Shown: positions 8,296-17,942, counted from the first letter of the stretch. The stretch: 58,280 nt of DNA from Planotetraspora kaengkrachanensis (GCF_016862895.1 NZ_BONV01000054.1:1-58280), one strand, 5' to 3'. Notes: generated by a model from the sequence alone, not told the origin. A program made the numbers and translations.

Positions 8296-9065
8296 GCTGT
8301 TTGCCCCTTCGTCCCGCCGGAGGAGATCTTGTTCCGGCTACGAAGGCACGATTGCGAGGTTCAATTAACCGGGCGTAAACGTAACGAGCCGCGAATGGGG
8401 CCGGTTACTGTACGGCTGCCATTTCGATGTCCGTGCGTACCGGCTCGGTTACTTTCTGCTACGACCCGAAGATTGGCGTGGCGCGGAAAACCTCACTTCA
8501 CGCGTCCCAGGGAAGGGCGGAAACGATTGGCTGGTTGCCGAAGCGAATGGCCGTGGACCGCGAACGCCGCCGGCTTCCCGGCGGAAACGGGACCCTTTCG
8601 GGCGTCGGGCCGCTCATGAAAGGCCGCACCACACGGCGTTGCCGCGCATGCGGCGGGGGGTCGCAGGGATCCACGCAGGGTGACGGCGGAGGTTCTGCCC
8701 ACTCTCCCCGTCTGGAACGGCGTGTCGTGTCGTTATCCCAATTTCCGGAAAAGCCCGACGGACATATCGGACACGAAATACCCCTTTACCGGGACAAATT
8801 GGGACGTAAGTAGATAGACGTCTGGTGATTTTGTCGTCACTCTGCGTATGGAGCCTAGAATGCCGCTCGAATCCATTGCGTACACGGTGTGTTACCTGTG
8901 ACCATGAAATGGAAGGTCCGGAATCCCCTCCGCCGGGTCGGCACGAGGGCGCGGTATTCCCCGCGGCCCTGGGGCGGGCCCAGACGGAAACGGGGTTCCC
9001 GGTCGGGCCTTTAACCGTATTCGCGGCTAAAGCCGCTAATAGTGCCATATCGGGGGGTGGTCACA
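8296..9065. other. Long intergenic region, no gene recognised
   Basis: About 770 bases between divergent genes. It is less GC-biased than its surroundings and the open frames in it lack codon bias. CGGTTACT occurs twice (8402-8409 and 8446-8453), and there is a TAGAAT box at about 8857 with a weak TTGTCG upstream. These are promoter-like but not strong enough to call. The promoter of the metallohydrolase must lie near the left end. Confidence 0.4.
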
Positions 9066-9254
9066 ATGACGGTTATTCGGCCTCGCGAAAGCGGGGGGCG
9101 TGGTCGTGACGGGCGGGGTCGCGACCCGGAGTTCGGTTCGTGGGTGGGGGAGGTGGCGAGAGTGGTCCGGGACGTGGTCGACAGCACGCCCCGGACCATC
9201 CGCCTCTGCATTCTGATCGCGGTTGCCGCCGCGTCATGGGCATACCTCAAGTAG
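9066..9254 (+). CDS. Small protein with one C-terminal membrane segment
   Basis: 62 residues from the ATG at 9066, which follows GGGGGGTGG by a short spacer. The first third is Arg/Gly/Asp-rich (RPRESGGRGRDGRGRD). An amphipathic stretch follows (SWVGEVARVVRDVVDS), and the end is one hydrophobic helix (IRLCILIAVAAASWAYLK). It looks like a tail-anchored or single-pass membrane protein. I do not recognise the family, and it has no operon partner. It could be spurious, but the ribosome-binding site and the helix at the end favour a real gene. Confidence 0.5.
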   Translation: MTVIRPRESGGRGRDGRGRDPEFGSWVGEVARVVRDVVDSTPRTIRLCILIAVAAASWAYLK

Positions 9255-9919
9255 CGCTGGTGACGTACCTGTGGTCGCGGGCCCCAGGTTAAGCCGAGCA
9301 GGTCCTCCAAACGGCCCGATTTACGGGATCACGACGATAATGAGGACCAACGTCAACGCTTGACCAGGGCCCGCCGCAGGGCCGTTGGGGCTCGTTTCAC
9401 AGAGTCGTGGACGACGTCCCCTTGCTGTTGAACCCCCCTGTGGACCCCCCTGTGAACCCACTGTGAACCCCCAACCCTGTGGACCCCCGGCGAACCGTGC
9501 ATGACTGCGGGTGGCCACGTGTCACGATGTGCGACCGGGTTCCGTCTGCTTTCCCCTGATTCCGGCTCCGCTCGGGCTCGGTCTAAGGCCTCGGACGGCC
9601 TGCAGGACAGTGATTGGCGGCATCTTTGAGCTTTTGGGTGATTTGCAGCTTCTGGTCGGGATAAGGGCGCGGTAGGCGATGTCGTCGATGCCGTCGGGTC
9701 GATGTCGTTGACGGCATCGATGTTCGTGCGCCGACACGGCCGAAGATCATGTCCCGCCGTCGGGAGCCCGCCGTACGTGGACGCGGGGATCATGACGCGG
9801 GCGTGACGCCGACATGACCGGTTCCATCAATCCAGAAGAGAGATCGAGATGCGATCACCAGTCGCGCCCCGACCGATGTCGGCCGGAGCAACGTGTGATC
9901 GGCGGGACGGAGTGCGGCC
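9255..9919. other. Intergenic region with short direct repeats
   Basis: About 665 bases with no convincing gene; open frames have poor codon bias. It contains the TGTGGACCCCC/TGTGAACCCCC repeats at 9426-9488, annotated separately. The right end should hold the promoter of the ligase gene at 9920. Confidence 0.4.
9426..9488. repeat. Five degenerate TGTG(G/A)ACCCCC direct repeats
   Basis: Units start at about 9426 (tgttgaacccccc), 9439 (tgtggacccccc), 9451 (tgtgaaccca), 9462 (tgtgaaccccc) and 9478 (tgtggaccccc). Spacing is 11-16 bases. The role is unknown; they may be slipped-strand duplications or a protein-binding cluster. Confidence 0.6.
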
Positions 9920-11101
9920 GTGACGACGGTCGTCGGCTCCCGTGGTGCGAGGGCGCCTTCCGTCGTCTCCGCGCCGGCGGCCTCGATGCCGAGACTCACC
10001 GTCGGGGTGGAGGAGGAATTCCTGCTGATCGACCCGGAGACGGGACGGGTGGTGCCGGGCGCCGACGCCGTACGCGCGCGTGTCCGGGGTCCCGTCGCGT
10101 CCCGCCTGGTTCCGGAGCTGACCCGCTTCCAGGTCGAGAGCAACACCGAGGTCCACACCGAGCTGAGCCGTCTCGGCGACGACCTGCTCGAGTTGCGCAC
10201 GGCCGCCGCGACGGCGGCCGGCGCCGCGGGGCTGGGTCTGGTCGCCTGCGGGACGGCGCTGAGCGGGAACGGGGGAGTCCCGCCGCTGAGCCGGTCTCCT
10301 CGCTACCACGAGATCGCCAGGGAGTTCCGTGCCGTCATCCGAGGGCAGGGCGTCTGCGGATGCCACGTCCACATCGGGATGGAAGATCACGAAGAGGCCG
10401 TGCAGGTCAGCAATCATGCCCGCCCGTGGCTGCCGGTCCTGCTCGCGCTGACGGTCAACTCGCCGATAGCCGACGCTCTCGACACCGGATACGCCAGTTG
10501 GCGGACGATGTTGATAGGCCGGTGGCCGAGCGCGGAGCCGCCGCCGTTCTTCCACTCGTTCGCGCACTACGAGAGCCTCGTGACGGGCCTGCGGGCGAGC
10601 GGGGCGATCCTGGACCGCGGCATGGTGTACTGGCTCGTCCGGATCTCCGATCACGTGCCCACGCTGGAGTTCCGCGCCGCAGACGTCTGCGCGACGGTGC
10701 AGGAGACGGTCCTGCTCGCCGCGCTCGTACGGGCGCTCGCCGCGACCGCTCTGCTCGACGTACGGGCGGGGTTGGCCGCACCGCCGATCGACCAGACCCT
10801 GCTGCGGGCCGCCTACTGGCGTGCCGCCCGGGACGGCATGGCAGGACACGGGCTCGACCTGATCACCGGAAGCCGGGTGCCCGCCTGGCGGCTGGTCCGC
10901 GCGTTGCTCGACCGCATCCGGCCGAGCCTCGTGGCCAGCGGCGACCTGCGCACGGTGACCGCCGCCCTTGACGCCATCCGGCGCGGGGGCTCGGGGGCGG
11001 CCCGTCAGCGCGCCGTCTACCTGCGCCGGCGCCACCTGCCCGACGTGGCCAGGCTGCTGATCGAGCAGACCGTGGCCGTGCCCGGCCACAGGGCTCTGTG
11101 A
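9920..11101 (+). CDS. Carboxylate-amine ligase, YbdK/glutamate-cysteine ligase 2 family
   Basis: 393 residues with GTG start. The N-terminal LTVGVEEEFLLIDPETG is the hallmark ATP-grasp-like glutamine-synthetase-fold segment of the GCS2 family. Further family motifs are QVESNTEVHTE, CGCHVHIGMEDHEEAV (metal-binding His) and LEFRAADVCATVQETV. E. coli YbdK has weak gamma-glutamylcysteine ligase activity; in mycothiol-making actinomycetes the real substrate is usually unknown, although EgtA is a relative in ergothioneine synthesis. No egt genes are nearby. About 20 residues before MPRLTVG look disordered, so the true start could be internal. It stands alone, convergent with the sensor kinase gene. 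Confidence 0.85.
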   Translation: MTTVVGSRGARAPSVVSAPAASMPRLTVGVEEEFLLIDPETGRVVPGADAVRARVRGPVASRLVPELTRFQVESNTEVHTELSRLGDDLLELRTAAATAAGAAGLGLVACGTALSGNGGVPPLSRSPRYHEIAREFRAVIRGQGVCGCHVHIGMEDHEEAVQVSNHARPWLPVLLALTVNSPIADALDTGYASWRTMLIGRWPSAEPPPFFHSFAHYESLVTGLRASGAILDRGMVYWLVRISDHVPTLEFRAADVCATVQETVLLAALVRALAATALLDVRAGLAAPPIDQTLLRAAYWRAARDGMAGHGLDLITGSRVPAWRLVRALLDRIRPSLVASGDLRTVTAALDAIRRGGSGAARQRAVYLRRRHLPDVARLLIEQTVAVPGHRAL

Positions 11102-11160
11102 GGGCGCCAGGCCGGCCCGAGGTGGGCCTGTGCACGGACGCCGGGCCGCGTCGAGGGGCC

Positions 11161-11196
11161 GCCGGTTCTGTAGCCGGTTCTGTAGCCGGTTCTACG
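11161..11196. repeat. Three 12-bp tandem repeats at the 3' end of the sensor kinase gene
   Basis: gccggttctgta occurs at 11161-11172 and 11173-11184, and as gccggttctacg at 11185-11196. The kinase stop codon (TAG on the minus strand, 11192-11194) lies in the third unit, so the repeats sit in the 3' untranslated region. Confidence 0.75.
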
Positions 11197-12583
11197 GCCG
11201 GCTCTTGGGCCGCGGGTCGGCCATCGCACGCAGGCGCAGGACGAACCGGGCTCCCCGGGGCGAGTCCTCGACGCGCAACGTCCCTCCGTGCGCTTCGACG
11301 ATCTCGCGGGAGATCGCGAGCCCGAGGCCGGTTCCGCCCGGATCGCGGCGCCGGGCTTCGTCGAGGCGGGTGAAGCGGCCGAAAACGCGCTCACGGTCCT
11401 GCGGGGCGATGCCCGCGCCGTCGTCCGTCACGCTCACGACGGCCTGGTCGTTCTCGGCCTCGACGGTCACCTCGACGTTGCTGTCGGCATGGCGCCTGGC
11501 GTTGTTCAGCAGGTTGTCCATGACCCGCATCAACTGGATGCGGGAGCCGCTGACCCGGACGTCCCCGGTCGCGTTCACGTGCACGGGCACGGTGTCGATC
11601 GGCCCGGTCGACGCCTCCTTCGCCAGGGCGGCGAGATCGATCGGCTCGGGCGGCTCCGGATCGCTGGCGCGCAGACGGGCCAGCACCAGCAGATCGCTGA
11701 CGATCGCCTCGAGCCGGTTCGTCGTCGACAACGCCGTGCGGAGCGTCTCCTGCGCGTCGACGTCCTCGGGATGCGCGATCGCGTCCTCGAGGGCCACCCG
11801 CAGGCCGGCGATCGGCGTCCGCAGTTCGTGTGAGGCGTCCGAGGCGAACCTGCGCTGCTGCTTGACCGCGATCTCCAGCCGGTCGAGCGTCTGGTTGGCG
11901 GTCCGCGCGAGCATCGCGATCTCGTCCCGGCCGGGCGGCAGCGGCACCCTGAGGCTGAGGTCGGAGCCGGTGATCTCGGACATGCGTGCGCGGATCGTCT
12001 CCACCGGACGGAGTGTCCGCCCGACCAGCGCCCAGGTCACCCAGGCCACGAAGCCGAGGATCGGCAGCGCGATCAGGGCCAGGCCGAGTTCCAGCCAGTG
12101 GGTCGCGAGCAGGAAGGGCTCGCGAAGGCCGGCGTAGACGACCGGCGAGTCATCGGCGGGCGTCACCCGGATCGCCCACAGCAGCACGCACTCGCGCCCG
12201 GGCTCACACGAGGTGAGGTCCTGGAACCGGTCGTCGGCCGGAGGGCGGACCCGGCTGATCGGAGGCCTGGTCCAGGCCTGCTTGCTGGCTTGGAGGACAT
12301 GGCCGTTCGCGTCGACGATCTGGATCAGGTTCACCCGCGTCATGGTGGGCAGCGTGTGTGGCACGCGGCCGTTCCGCACGGCGGCGCTCCACTGGCTGGC
12401 CACGTCCTTGGTGTCCTCGAAGGCGTTGGCCTCGACCCGGTACCGGGTGGTCAGGTCGACGCTCACGCCGATCGTGGTGAGGAACACCAGGGACAGGGCC
12501 GTCGCCATCATCGTGTAGCGCGTGCGGATGGAACGGGGGCGGAACACCGGCCTCACCCGTCTCCTTCCGGCCGGCGCGGCCAT
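11192..12583 (-). CDS. Sensor histidine kinase, orphan
   Basis: 463 residues. Two membrane helices (about 27-45 and 168-190) flank an extracytoplasmic sensor of about 120 residues with a CEPGREC pair. A HAMP linker (about 190-240) follows. The HisKA motif FASDASHELRTPIAGLR contains phospho-acceptor H252. The HATPase part has the N box DNLLNNARRHA, G1 DDGAGIAP and G2 GGTGLGLAISREIV. It resembles the actinomycete CseC/MtrB-like class. No response regulator gene is adjacent. It is a clear paralogue of the kinase at 14098, sharing the HisKA sequence almost word for word. The last residues (DPRPKSRP) are basic. Confidence 0.9.
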   Translation of the reverse strand: MAAPAGRRRVRPVFRPRSIRTRYTMMATALSLVFLTTIGVSVDLTTRYRVEANAFEDTKDVASQWSAAVRNGRVPHTLPTMTRVNLIQIVDANGHVLQASKQAWTRPPISRVRPPADDRFQDLTSCEPGRECVLLWAIRVTPADDSPVVYAGLREPFLLATHWLELGLALIALPILGFVAWVTWALVGRTLRPVETIRARMSEITGSDLSLRVPLPPGRDEIAMLARTANQTLDRLEIAVKQQRRFASDASHELRTPIAGLRVALEDAIAHPEDVDAQETLRTALSTTNRLEAIVSDLLVLARLRASDPEPPEPIDLAALAKEASTGPIDTVPVHVNATGDVRVSGSRIQLMRVMDNLLNNARRHADSNVEVTVEAENDQAVVSVTDDGAGIAPQDRERVFGRFTRLDEARRRDPGGTGLGLAISREIVEAHGGTLRVEDSPRGARFVLRLRAMADPRPKSRP

Positions 12584-12659
12584 GCCACAGAACGCGACGG
12601 CGCGGGTGCGCGGTGCGTTCTGAGGGGAACGGGCTGAAGCCGATTCGGTCGAGATCGCG

Positions 12660-13475
12660 TCATGGGCGACGAGCGCTCAGCAGCCCGAGCGAGTGTTCGG
12701 CCGGGCTGCCCGGCTCGGCCTGGAGGATGATGAGCTGCTGGCCGGGTGCGCTGTTGACGGCGAATGTCTCGCAGTTGAGCTCCAGGTCGCCGATGCCGTG
12801 GATGTGGAACCGCTTGAACTCGTGCCCCTTGGGCCGTACATCGTGGCGCTCCCACAACCTGCGGAACTCCTCGCTCTGCAGGGAGACCTCCTCGACCAGA
12901 TCCGGCAGGAATGGATCATCGGGGTCGGAGCCCGCGGAGGCGTGCAGGTTGGCCACCTTGAAGTAGGCGGTCTTCTCCCAGTCCGAATAGAAGATCTTCG
13001 CCTCGGGGTTGAGGAAGGTCAGCCGGATGAGGTTGTCCCTCAGGTCGAGCCCGGCGTAAAGGGCGTCGGCCATCGCGTTCGTCGCGAGCACGTCCATCCA
13101 GCGGTCGATGATGAACGCCGGGTTCTTGTCCCACGCCCCCAGCAACTGGAGCAGGCTGGGGCTCACGTGATCCACCCGGTTGACCGGGCGCCGCCGCACC
13201 CGGGGGCGGGCGAGTTCGTGCAGGTGCTCGATGGCGTCCACGTCGAGATCCAGAGCTCGGGCCAGCGCGTCGAGGACCTGTTCGGACGGCCGGCGCTCCC
13301 GGCCCTGCTCCAGCCGGACGAGATAGTCCGTGCTCACCCCCGCCAGGGTCGCAAGCTCTTCGCGGCGCAGCCCCGGCGTCCGGCGCCGGCCCGCGCAGGG
13401 CAGTCCGACGTCCTCGATCGCCGTACATTCTCGACGAGCTCGGAGAAATTGTCCGAGAAGTCTGGATCTGTCCAC
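12660..13475 (-). CDS. XRE-family transcriptional regulator with MmyB-like ligand-binding domain
   Basis: 271 residues. The N-terminal helix-turn-helix (about 1-75) has RTPGLRREELATLAGVSTDYLVRLEQGRE, the standard opening of MmyB-type regulators. The C-terminal PAS-like MmyB domain (about 100-265) carries WDKNPAFIIDRWMDVLATN, a YSDWEKTA motif and GHEFKRFHIHGIGDLEL. In Streptomyces these domains bind fatty acids and regulators often control a divergent SDR or oxidoreductase gene. Here the neighbours are two sensor kinases, which is unusual. The ATG at 13475 is ahead of the aligned region; weak ribosome-binding site. Confidence 0.88.
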   Translation of the reverse strand: MDRSRLLGQFLRARRECTAIEDVGLPCAGRRRTPGLRREELATLAGVSTDYLVRLEQGRERRPSEQVLDALARALDLDVDAIEHLHELARPRVRRRPVNRVDHVSPSLLQLLGAWDKNPAFIIDRWMDVLATNAMADALYAGLDLRDNLIRLTFLNPEAKIFYSDWEKTAYFKVANLHASAGSDPDDPFLPDLVEEVSLQSEEFRRLWERHDVRPKGHEFKRFHIHGIGDLELNCETFAVNSAPGQQLIILQAEPGSPAEHSLGLLSARRP

Positions 13476-13754
13476 ATAAACACTTTATGGCGTTATGTCG
13501 TTTTTAAGGTGGCAGTGGTGCACCCAGGCAGAACGCACCCTGGCAGGTCAGAAGGTATGTGACCACTATTGGTCGTGGCGGCAGCGTCAAGATTCGCTCA
13601 GTTCCACCCCGGTGGAACACACGACGATCACCGAGCGCCGCCGACGGGACAGCGGCCCCACGTGTCGACACATCCGACCACCGCATTCCGTCGCCACAGC
13701 GATTGGTTCCGCGGCTGGGGGGCCGTCGGACCGAGAAGGGAGAGCAGCAAGCTG

Positions 13755-14015
13755 ATGTCTCTGTATGGCATAGCGATCAGCGAGCAGGAAGCATTGTTTC
13801 TCATCGTCAGCGTCCTGTTCTGGGTAGCGATCATCGGTGGCGTGGGCGCCGTTCTCCGCACCAGGGTCCCCGTCTCCGGACGCGGGTCGGCCTCTCGGGA
13901 GGAGGACATGCTGTTCAGGAGGTTCGTCGACGGCGAGATCGACGACGACGAGTACCGGTTCCGCCGCGAAGCCCTCCGCCAGATCCCTCACCCCTGCGGG
14001 CACGACGGCTCCTGA
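13755..14015 (+). CDS. Small membrane protein with SHOCT domain
   Basis: 86 residues from the ATG at 13755, with GGGAG upstream. One membrane helix (ALFLIVSVLFWVAIIGGVGAV, given here as about residues 11-31) is followed by a short linker. The SHOCT motif MLFRRFVDGEIDDDEYRFRREAL is about residues 54-76. SHOCT domains are short C-terminal helices found on membrane proteins and thought to aid oligomerisation. It lies about 80 bases ahead of a sensor kinase gene on the same strand and is probably co-transcribed with it. A longer frame from 13569 lacks coding character. Confidence 0.75.
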   Translation: MSLYGIAISEQEALFLIVSVLFWVAIIGGVGAVLRTRVPVSGRGSASREEDMLFRRFVDGEIDDDEYRFRREALRQIPHPCGHDGS

Positions 14016-14097
14016 CTCCCGGGAGCGCGACCCGAACGTACCGACCCCCGAAACCAGAATCCTGAGCGAGACCCGTGAGGAGGTGTGCCGGCACCTT

Positions 14098-15627
14098 ATG
14101 CCTCCGCCGCTACGACACCTGCGGCTGCGACCGCGGTCGATCAGGGGGCGAGTGACCGCCCTGATCACCTTCTTCGCGGTGCTGTTGCTGGTGCCCGGAG
14201 GAGTGGCGGCGGCCGCGGTGGCGCGGCAACGGCTGACCGACATGGAGTGGGAGCACGCGCACGCGCAGGCGGTCATCACGGCGGCGGACATCCGCGCCGG
14301 ACGCCTGACGAATCCGATCACTCCCCGTGTCACGGGAGCCGACCTCATCCAGGTCGTGGCCTCTGACCGCCATGTCGTGGCTTCGTCCGCCGCCGCCAAG
14401 GCGCTCGCGCCGCTGACCGACGCGTGGCCGACCAGGCAGGAACCCCGGCTGGACGTGCAGACCTGCGGGCTCCCGCACGTCGGCTGCGTCCGGTTGGAGG
14501 CGGTGCTCGTCTCGGGACCTCCGATGAGCAGCCCCACGACCGGCTCGCCCGGAGGTTCCGCGTCCCCGTCCGTGTCCCCATCCGTGACGCCGGTGACCTC
14601 GTCCGCGAGGCCCGCCAAGGCGTCCGCGACCCCGGTGGCGACCACGCCGGGCCCTTATGTCGTCTATGTGGGCGAACGGGTGTCCAGCCCGATGTCCACG
14701 GGGATCTTCGACACGCTGTTCGCGATCCAGGTCGCGGGCCTGATCTTCCTCACCGCCTGGGCGACCTGGAAGATCACCGGCCGGACGTTGCGTCCCGTGG
14801 GAGTGATACGGGCGGAGCTCGCCGCGATCAACGTCAACGACCTGAGCAGCCGCGTTCCCGAACCGGCCGGCGAGGACGAGATCGCGCGGCTGGCCAAAAC
14901 GATCAACAACACCCTCGGCCGGCTCGACCACGCCCAGCGCGGGCTGGAGCAGATGCTCGAACAGCAGCGCCAGTTCGCCTCCGACGCCTCCCATGAGCTG
15001 CGCACCCCGATCGCGGGCCTGCGCACGCAACTGGAGGACGCCGTGCTCCACTTCGACGCCACCGATCTCCACACGACGCTCGACCACGCGCTGGGAGACG
15101 TCGACCGCCTGGAGGCGATCGCCGCCGACCTGCTGCTCCTGGCCCGCCTGGGCTCCGACGTGCCCGAGAGCCGGGTCTCGCTCGACTTGGCCGAACTGGT
15201 CGAGGGAGAGGTGTCCACCCGGGCAGGCCGGCACCCGACCCGCCTCAGCCTGGAGTCCGGCACCATGGTCGGCGTCGTCCCTGGTCAGATGCGCCGGGCG
15301 CTGGCCAACCTGCTGGACAACGCGCAACGGCATGCCAAGGGCGCCGTCTCCGTCGACGTCCGCAGAACCGGCGACGGAGCGGAGCTGATCGTCAGCGACG
15401 ACGGGGAGGGCATCCCCGTGGCCGACAGGGAGCGGGTCTTCCGGCGGTTCACCCGTCTGGACACCGCCCGCAGCCGCGCCCATGGAGGCACGGGCCTCGG
15501 CCTGGCCATCGCCCAGGAGATCGCCCGCGCTCATCACGGCACGTTGTCGGTGGAGGACTCACCCGGCGGCGGCGCCCGCTTCATCCTCCGCGTCCCCCTC
15601 GACGGATCGGCTCCGGCGAGGAACTGA
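14098..15627 (+). CDS. Sensor histidine kinase, orphan (paralogue of the kinase at 11192)
   Basis: 509 residues from the ATG at 14098; a GTG at 14083 in the same frame sits directly on GAGGAGG. The first membrane helix (LITFFAVLLLVPGGVAAAAV) is followed by an extracytoplasmic sensor holding a CGLPHVGC pair and a Ser/Pro/Thr-rich insert (about 145-185) absent from the paralogue. A second helix and HAMP come next. HisKA has FASDASHELRTPIAGLR with phospho-acceptor H299. The HATPase part has DNAQRHA, DDGEGIPV and GGTGLGLAIAQEIA. No response regulator is adjacent. The longer open frame from 13837 overlaps the SHOCT gene and is not used. Confidence 0.88.
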   Translation: MPPPLRHLRLRPRSIRGRVTALITFFAVLLLVPGGVAAAAVARQRLTDMEWEHAHAQAVITAADIRAGRLTNPITPRVTGADLIQVVASDRHVVASSAAAKALAPLTDAWPTRQEPRLDVQTCGLPHVGCVRLEAVLVSGPPMSSPTTGSPGGSASPSVSPSVTPVTSSARPAKASATPVATTPGPYVVYVGERVSSPMSTGIFDTLFAIQVAGLIFLTAWATWKITGRTLRPVGVIRAELAAINVNDLSSRVPEPAGEDEIARLAKTINNTLGRLDHAQRGLEQMLEQQRQFASDASHELRTPIAGLRTQLEDAVLHFDATDLHTTLDHALGDVDRLEAIAADLLLLARLGSDVPESRVSLDLAELVEGEVSTRAGRHPTRLSLESGTMVGVVPGQMRRALANLLDNAQRHAKGAVSVDVRRTGDGAELIVSDDGEGIPVADRERVFRRFTRLDTARSRAHGGTGLGLAIAQEIARAHHGTLSVEDSPGGGARFILRVPLDGSAPARN

Positions 15628-15635
15628 TCCGTCGA

Positions 15636-17942
15636 TCACAGCAGCCGGTCCAATGTGATGGGAAGGTCGCGCACGCGCCTGCCGGTCGCGTGATGAACGG
15701 CGTTGGCGATCGCCGCGGCGGCTCCGGTGATGCTCACCTCGCCCACACCGATCAGCCCGAGAGGCATGGTCGGGTCGGGTTCGTCCAGCCAGGAGACGTC
15801 GATCGCGGGGATGTCCGCGTGCACGGGCACGTGATACTCGGCGAGGCTCGGGTTCATGATCCGGCCGTTCCTCGGGTCGACGAGCGTCTCCTCGGACAAC
15901 GCCATGCCGATGCCCATCACGATCCCGCCCCGCAGCTGGCTCGCCGTCGTCTTCGCGTTGATCACCGTGCCCACGTCGAACACGCCGACCCAGCGGGACA
16001 CCCGTACCTCGCCGGTGTCCGGGTCGACGCGCACCTCGCAGAACTGGGCACCGGACGCCGCCTTCACCCAGCGGCGCCGGTCGAGCATCAGCTTCGACAT
16101 GAACCGGACCTGGCCGGCGATCGCGCCGACGCGGGTGTCGGAGCCGACCCTGGCCTCCATCGAGTCGCGGCCGGCCCTGGTCAGGATCTTCGCGTACGAC
16201 TCCCCGAGCCCCGCACCGCCCGTGCGGTAGAGCCCGCCGTCCCTGGCCTCGACGCCGGTCATCCGCTGTCCCCGCAGGGGCGAGTCCCCCGACCGTCTGG
16301 CGAGGGCGAGGACCGAGCGCTTCAGCTTCTCGCACGCGCTCAGCAGGCTCGCCGCGATGCTCGCGGTCTGGCCGGACCCGCCGGCTCCCGGGCCGGTGGG
16401 CAGCGCGGTGTCGCCGTACTCCATCCTGACGGCCTCGAACGGCACGCCGAGCGCGTCCGCGGCGATCTGCGCCTGCGCGGTCGCGCCGCCCATGCCCATC
16501 TCGTGGAAGCCGCAGCGCACCACGACCGTCCCGTCGGGCGACAGCCGTACCGTGACGTTGGCGGCGAACTGCCACGACGGGTGGTAGGCCGAGGCGACGC
16601 CCATGCCGACGAGCCACCTGCCGTCGCGCATCGAGCGGGGCTCAGGCGTCCGCTCCGACCAGCCGAACCGCTCCGCTCCCCGCGCGTAGGCCTCGCGCAA
16701 CATGCGGTGGGCGAAGCGCTTGCCGTCGATCGGGTTGCGCTCCGGCTCGTTGCGCATCCGCAGCGCGATCGGGTCCATGCCGAGTTCGCTTGCGAGTTCG
16801 TCGATCGCCGACTCCAGCGCGAACGTGCCGATCGACTCGCCGGGGGCGCGCATCACCGTGTTCGGAAGCAGGTCGAGCTTGACGAGGTTCTGCTGGACCA
16901 GGATGTTCTCGGCGTCGTAGAGGTGCCGCGACTGGGAGGTCACCTGCTCGGGTCCGCCGCCGACCCGGCCGAGCCGCGTCACGCTGGTGTGGACGAGCGC
17001 GGTGAGCCTGCCGTCGGCCTCGGCTCCCAAGGCCACCCGCTGCGTCGAGGGCGTGCGCCCGCCGACCGTGCGGTAGACCCCCTCGCGCGTGAGCATCAGG
17101 CGCACCGGCCGGCCCGTGACCCGTGCCGCCAGCACCGTGAGGATCGTCCCGGCCCAGACCATGGTCTTGCCGCCGAAGGCGCCGCCGACGTAGGGCGAGA
17201 TCACCCGCACGTTCGCGGCCGGGATGCCGAACTTCATGGCCAGGTTGTCGCGCACCCAGTACATGTTCTGCGCGCCGTCGTGGACCGTGACCCGGTCGCC
17301 GTCCCACGCGGCCGTCGTCGCGTGGGGTTCGATGGCGTTGTGGTTGTGCGGAGGCGTGGTGAACCGGAGGTCCACGGCGACGGGCGCCGCCGCGAGCGCG
17401 GCCTCCGCGTCGCCCTTCGTGGCCCCGCCGGACTGCACGAGATCGCTCTTCTGGGGCTTGGCGTTCTTCTCCTCGGCGGCGAAGTCGAAGGTCGCCGGCA
17501 GCGTCTCGTACGTGACCCGCACCAGCGACGCGCCCTGCCGGGCCGCCTCCAGGGTCTCCGCGACGACGACCGCCACCGGCTGGCCGTCCCAGTGCACCTC
17601 GTCGGTGTTGAGGTAGTTGACCGTCGTCCCGGACGCGAGCGTGCTCAGGTTCATCATGCTGACCGGGGGCGGAGGCTTCATCGCCGGCGCGTTCAGATGC
17701 GTGATGACGGCGAGCACGCCGGGCACGGCCGAGGCGGCCGCGGCGTCGATCCCGGCGATGCGCCCGCGGCTGACGGTGGCGTGCACCAGCGCGGCATGGG
17801 CGATGTCGGGATAGGGATATTCGGCCGAGTAGCGCGCGGCCCCGGTCGTCTTGACCCTGCCGTCGACGCGGTCGATCGGCTTGCCTACGCTGCGTTCCGC
17901 CGTCGCCGGCGCCGGACGGCTGTGCACGGGTGCCTGGGTCAT
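15636..17942 (-). CDS. Xanthine dehydrogenase family, molybdopterin-binding (large) subunit
   Basis: 768 residues. The N-terminal part has the aldehyde oxidase/xanthine dehydrogenase a/b hammerhead fold (GAARYSAEYPYPDIAHAALV). Mo-cofactor motifs follow: YVGGAFGGK, RAPGESIGTFALESAIDELA, the GMGGATAQAQI segment and the C-terminal GLIGVGEVSITGAAAAIANAV with the catalytic Glu region. The layout is that of PaoC/YagR-type periplasmic aldehyde oxidoreductases, but there is no evident export signal here; in PaoABC only the 2Fe-2S subunit carries a Tat signal. It is the third gene of an operon, overlapping the FAD subunit gene by ATGA at 17939-17942. Confidence 0.92.
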   Translation of the reverse strand: MTQAPVHSRPAPATAERSVGKPIDRVDGRVKTTGAARYSAEYPYPDIAHAALVHATVSRGRIAGIDAAAASAVPGVLAVITHLNAPAMKPPPPVSMMNLSTLASGTTVNYLNTDEVHWDGQPVAVVVAETLEAARQGASLVRVTYETLPATFDFAAEEKNAKPQKSDLVQSGGATKGDAEAALAAAPVAVDLRFTTPPHNHNAIEPHATTAAWDGDRVTVHDGAQNMYWVRDNLAMKFGIPAANVRVISPYVGGAFGGKTMVWAGTILTVLAARVTGRPVRLMLTREGVYRTVGGRTPSTQRVALGAEADGRLTALVHTSVTRLGRVGGGPEQVTSQSRHLYDAENILVQQNLVKLDLLPNTVMRAPGESIGTFALESAIDELASELGMDPIALRMRNEPERNPIDGKRFAHRMLREAYARGAERFGWSERTPEPRSMRDGRWLVGMGVASAYHPSWQFAANVTVRLSPDGTVVVRCGFHEMGMGGATAQAQIAADALGVPFEAVRMEYGDTALPTGPGAGGSGQTASIAASLLSACEKLKRSVLALARRSGDSPLRGQRMTGVEARDGGLYRTGGAGLGESYAKILTRAGRDSMEARVGSDTRVGAIAGQVRFMSKLMLDRRRWVKAASGAQFCEVRVDPDTGEVRVSRWVGVFDVGTVINAKTTASQLRGGIVMGIGMALSEETLVDPRNGRIMNPSLAEYHVPVHADIPAIDVSWLDEPDPTMPLGLIGVGEVSITGAAAAIANAVHHATGRRVRDLPITLDRLL

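Noticed and set aside
8903-9013. 36-residue very basic peptide frame
   Set aside because: Extreme Arg/Pro/Gly content, poor ribosome-binding site, no context; it looks like chance.
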